DNA of 64,000 nucleotides from Aquilaria yunnanensis (taxonomy: Eukaryota; Streptophyta; Magnoliopsida; Malvales; Thymelaeaceae), in NCBI GenBank assembly GCA_039654915.1, contig CM077596.1, forward strand, positions 71,363,751 through 71,427,750. The letters are read 5' to 3'. Position 1 is the stretch's first letter. Each line of letters starts with the position of its first letter. The translations under genes and the position numbers were made by a program. The notes under the pieces were generated by a model, which saw only the letters and a program-made list of their open reading frames with translations, searched no databases and was not told the DNA's origin. Below, piece by piece: positions 63,976 to 64,000 of the stretch.

Positions 63976-64000
63976 GTACTTAACCTCAATTCCTTACAAA

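Overview
The window looks like nuclear DNA of a flowering plant, probably a eudicot. It is AT-rich, its genes carry introns and encode plant-type proteins, long stretches hold degraded transposons, and there is TTTAGGG-like (plant telomere type) repeat sequence. No organelle, bacterial or viral gene cluster is visible, and no tRNA or rRNA gene was recognised.

Layout. 1-2.6 kb holds an old Mutator-like MITE with a younger long-TIR element nested in it. 2.6-7.0 kb (+) is a complete WDR26-type LisH-CTLH-WD40 gene. 7.3-17.5 kb is a transposon graveyard: a hAT-like element with an 8-bp target duplication, a CACTA element with TSD and a matching empty site, and three MITEs. 18.2-18.7 kb (-) is a small two-exon cupin gene. 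21.8-23.1 kb (+) is a broken class III alcohol dehydrogenase copy. 23.4-26.0 kb (-) is a two-exon phosphoglycerate-mutase-like (AT74) gene. 27.8-30.1 kb (-) is an eight-exon TTC4 co-chaperone gene with an apparent AT-AC (U12-type) intron. 30.7 kb holds a hAT transposase C-terminal relic. 36.4-39.1 kb (-) is a three-exon Cys/His-rich gene resembling RPM1-interacting protein 13. 39.85-42.45 kb (+) is a hAT element with an almost complete transposase missing its C-terminal end. 42.5-61 kb is gene-free: simple and degenerate repeats, a 3.4-kb foldback element, a 2.2-kb minisatellite of about 21-22 bp units, and about 3.9 kb of telomere-like repeat in three related modules. 61.4-61.9 kb is a GC-rich patch with repetitive ORFs. 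The first coding exon of a DENN-domain gene begins at 63,640 (+) and runs off the window.

The host genes do not form a pathway. They are ordinary housekeeping or regulatory genes separated by repeats. The strongest new observations concern gene structure (the AT-AC intron, which is stop-free and a multiple of three) and transposon history (nested insertion, empty site, foldback interrupted by a second insertion, truncated hAT with a candidate 3' target duplication). I saw nothing that supports a novel defence or metabolic system. Exon boundaries and repeat alignments were worked out by eye, without database searches.
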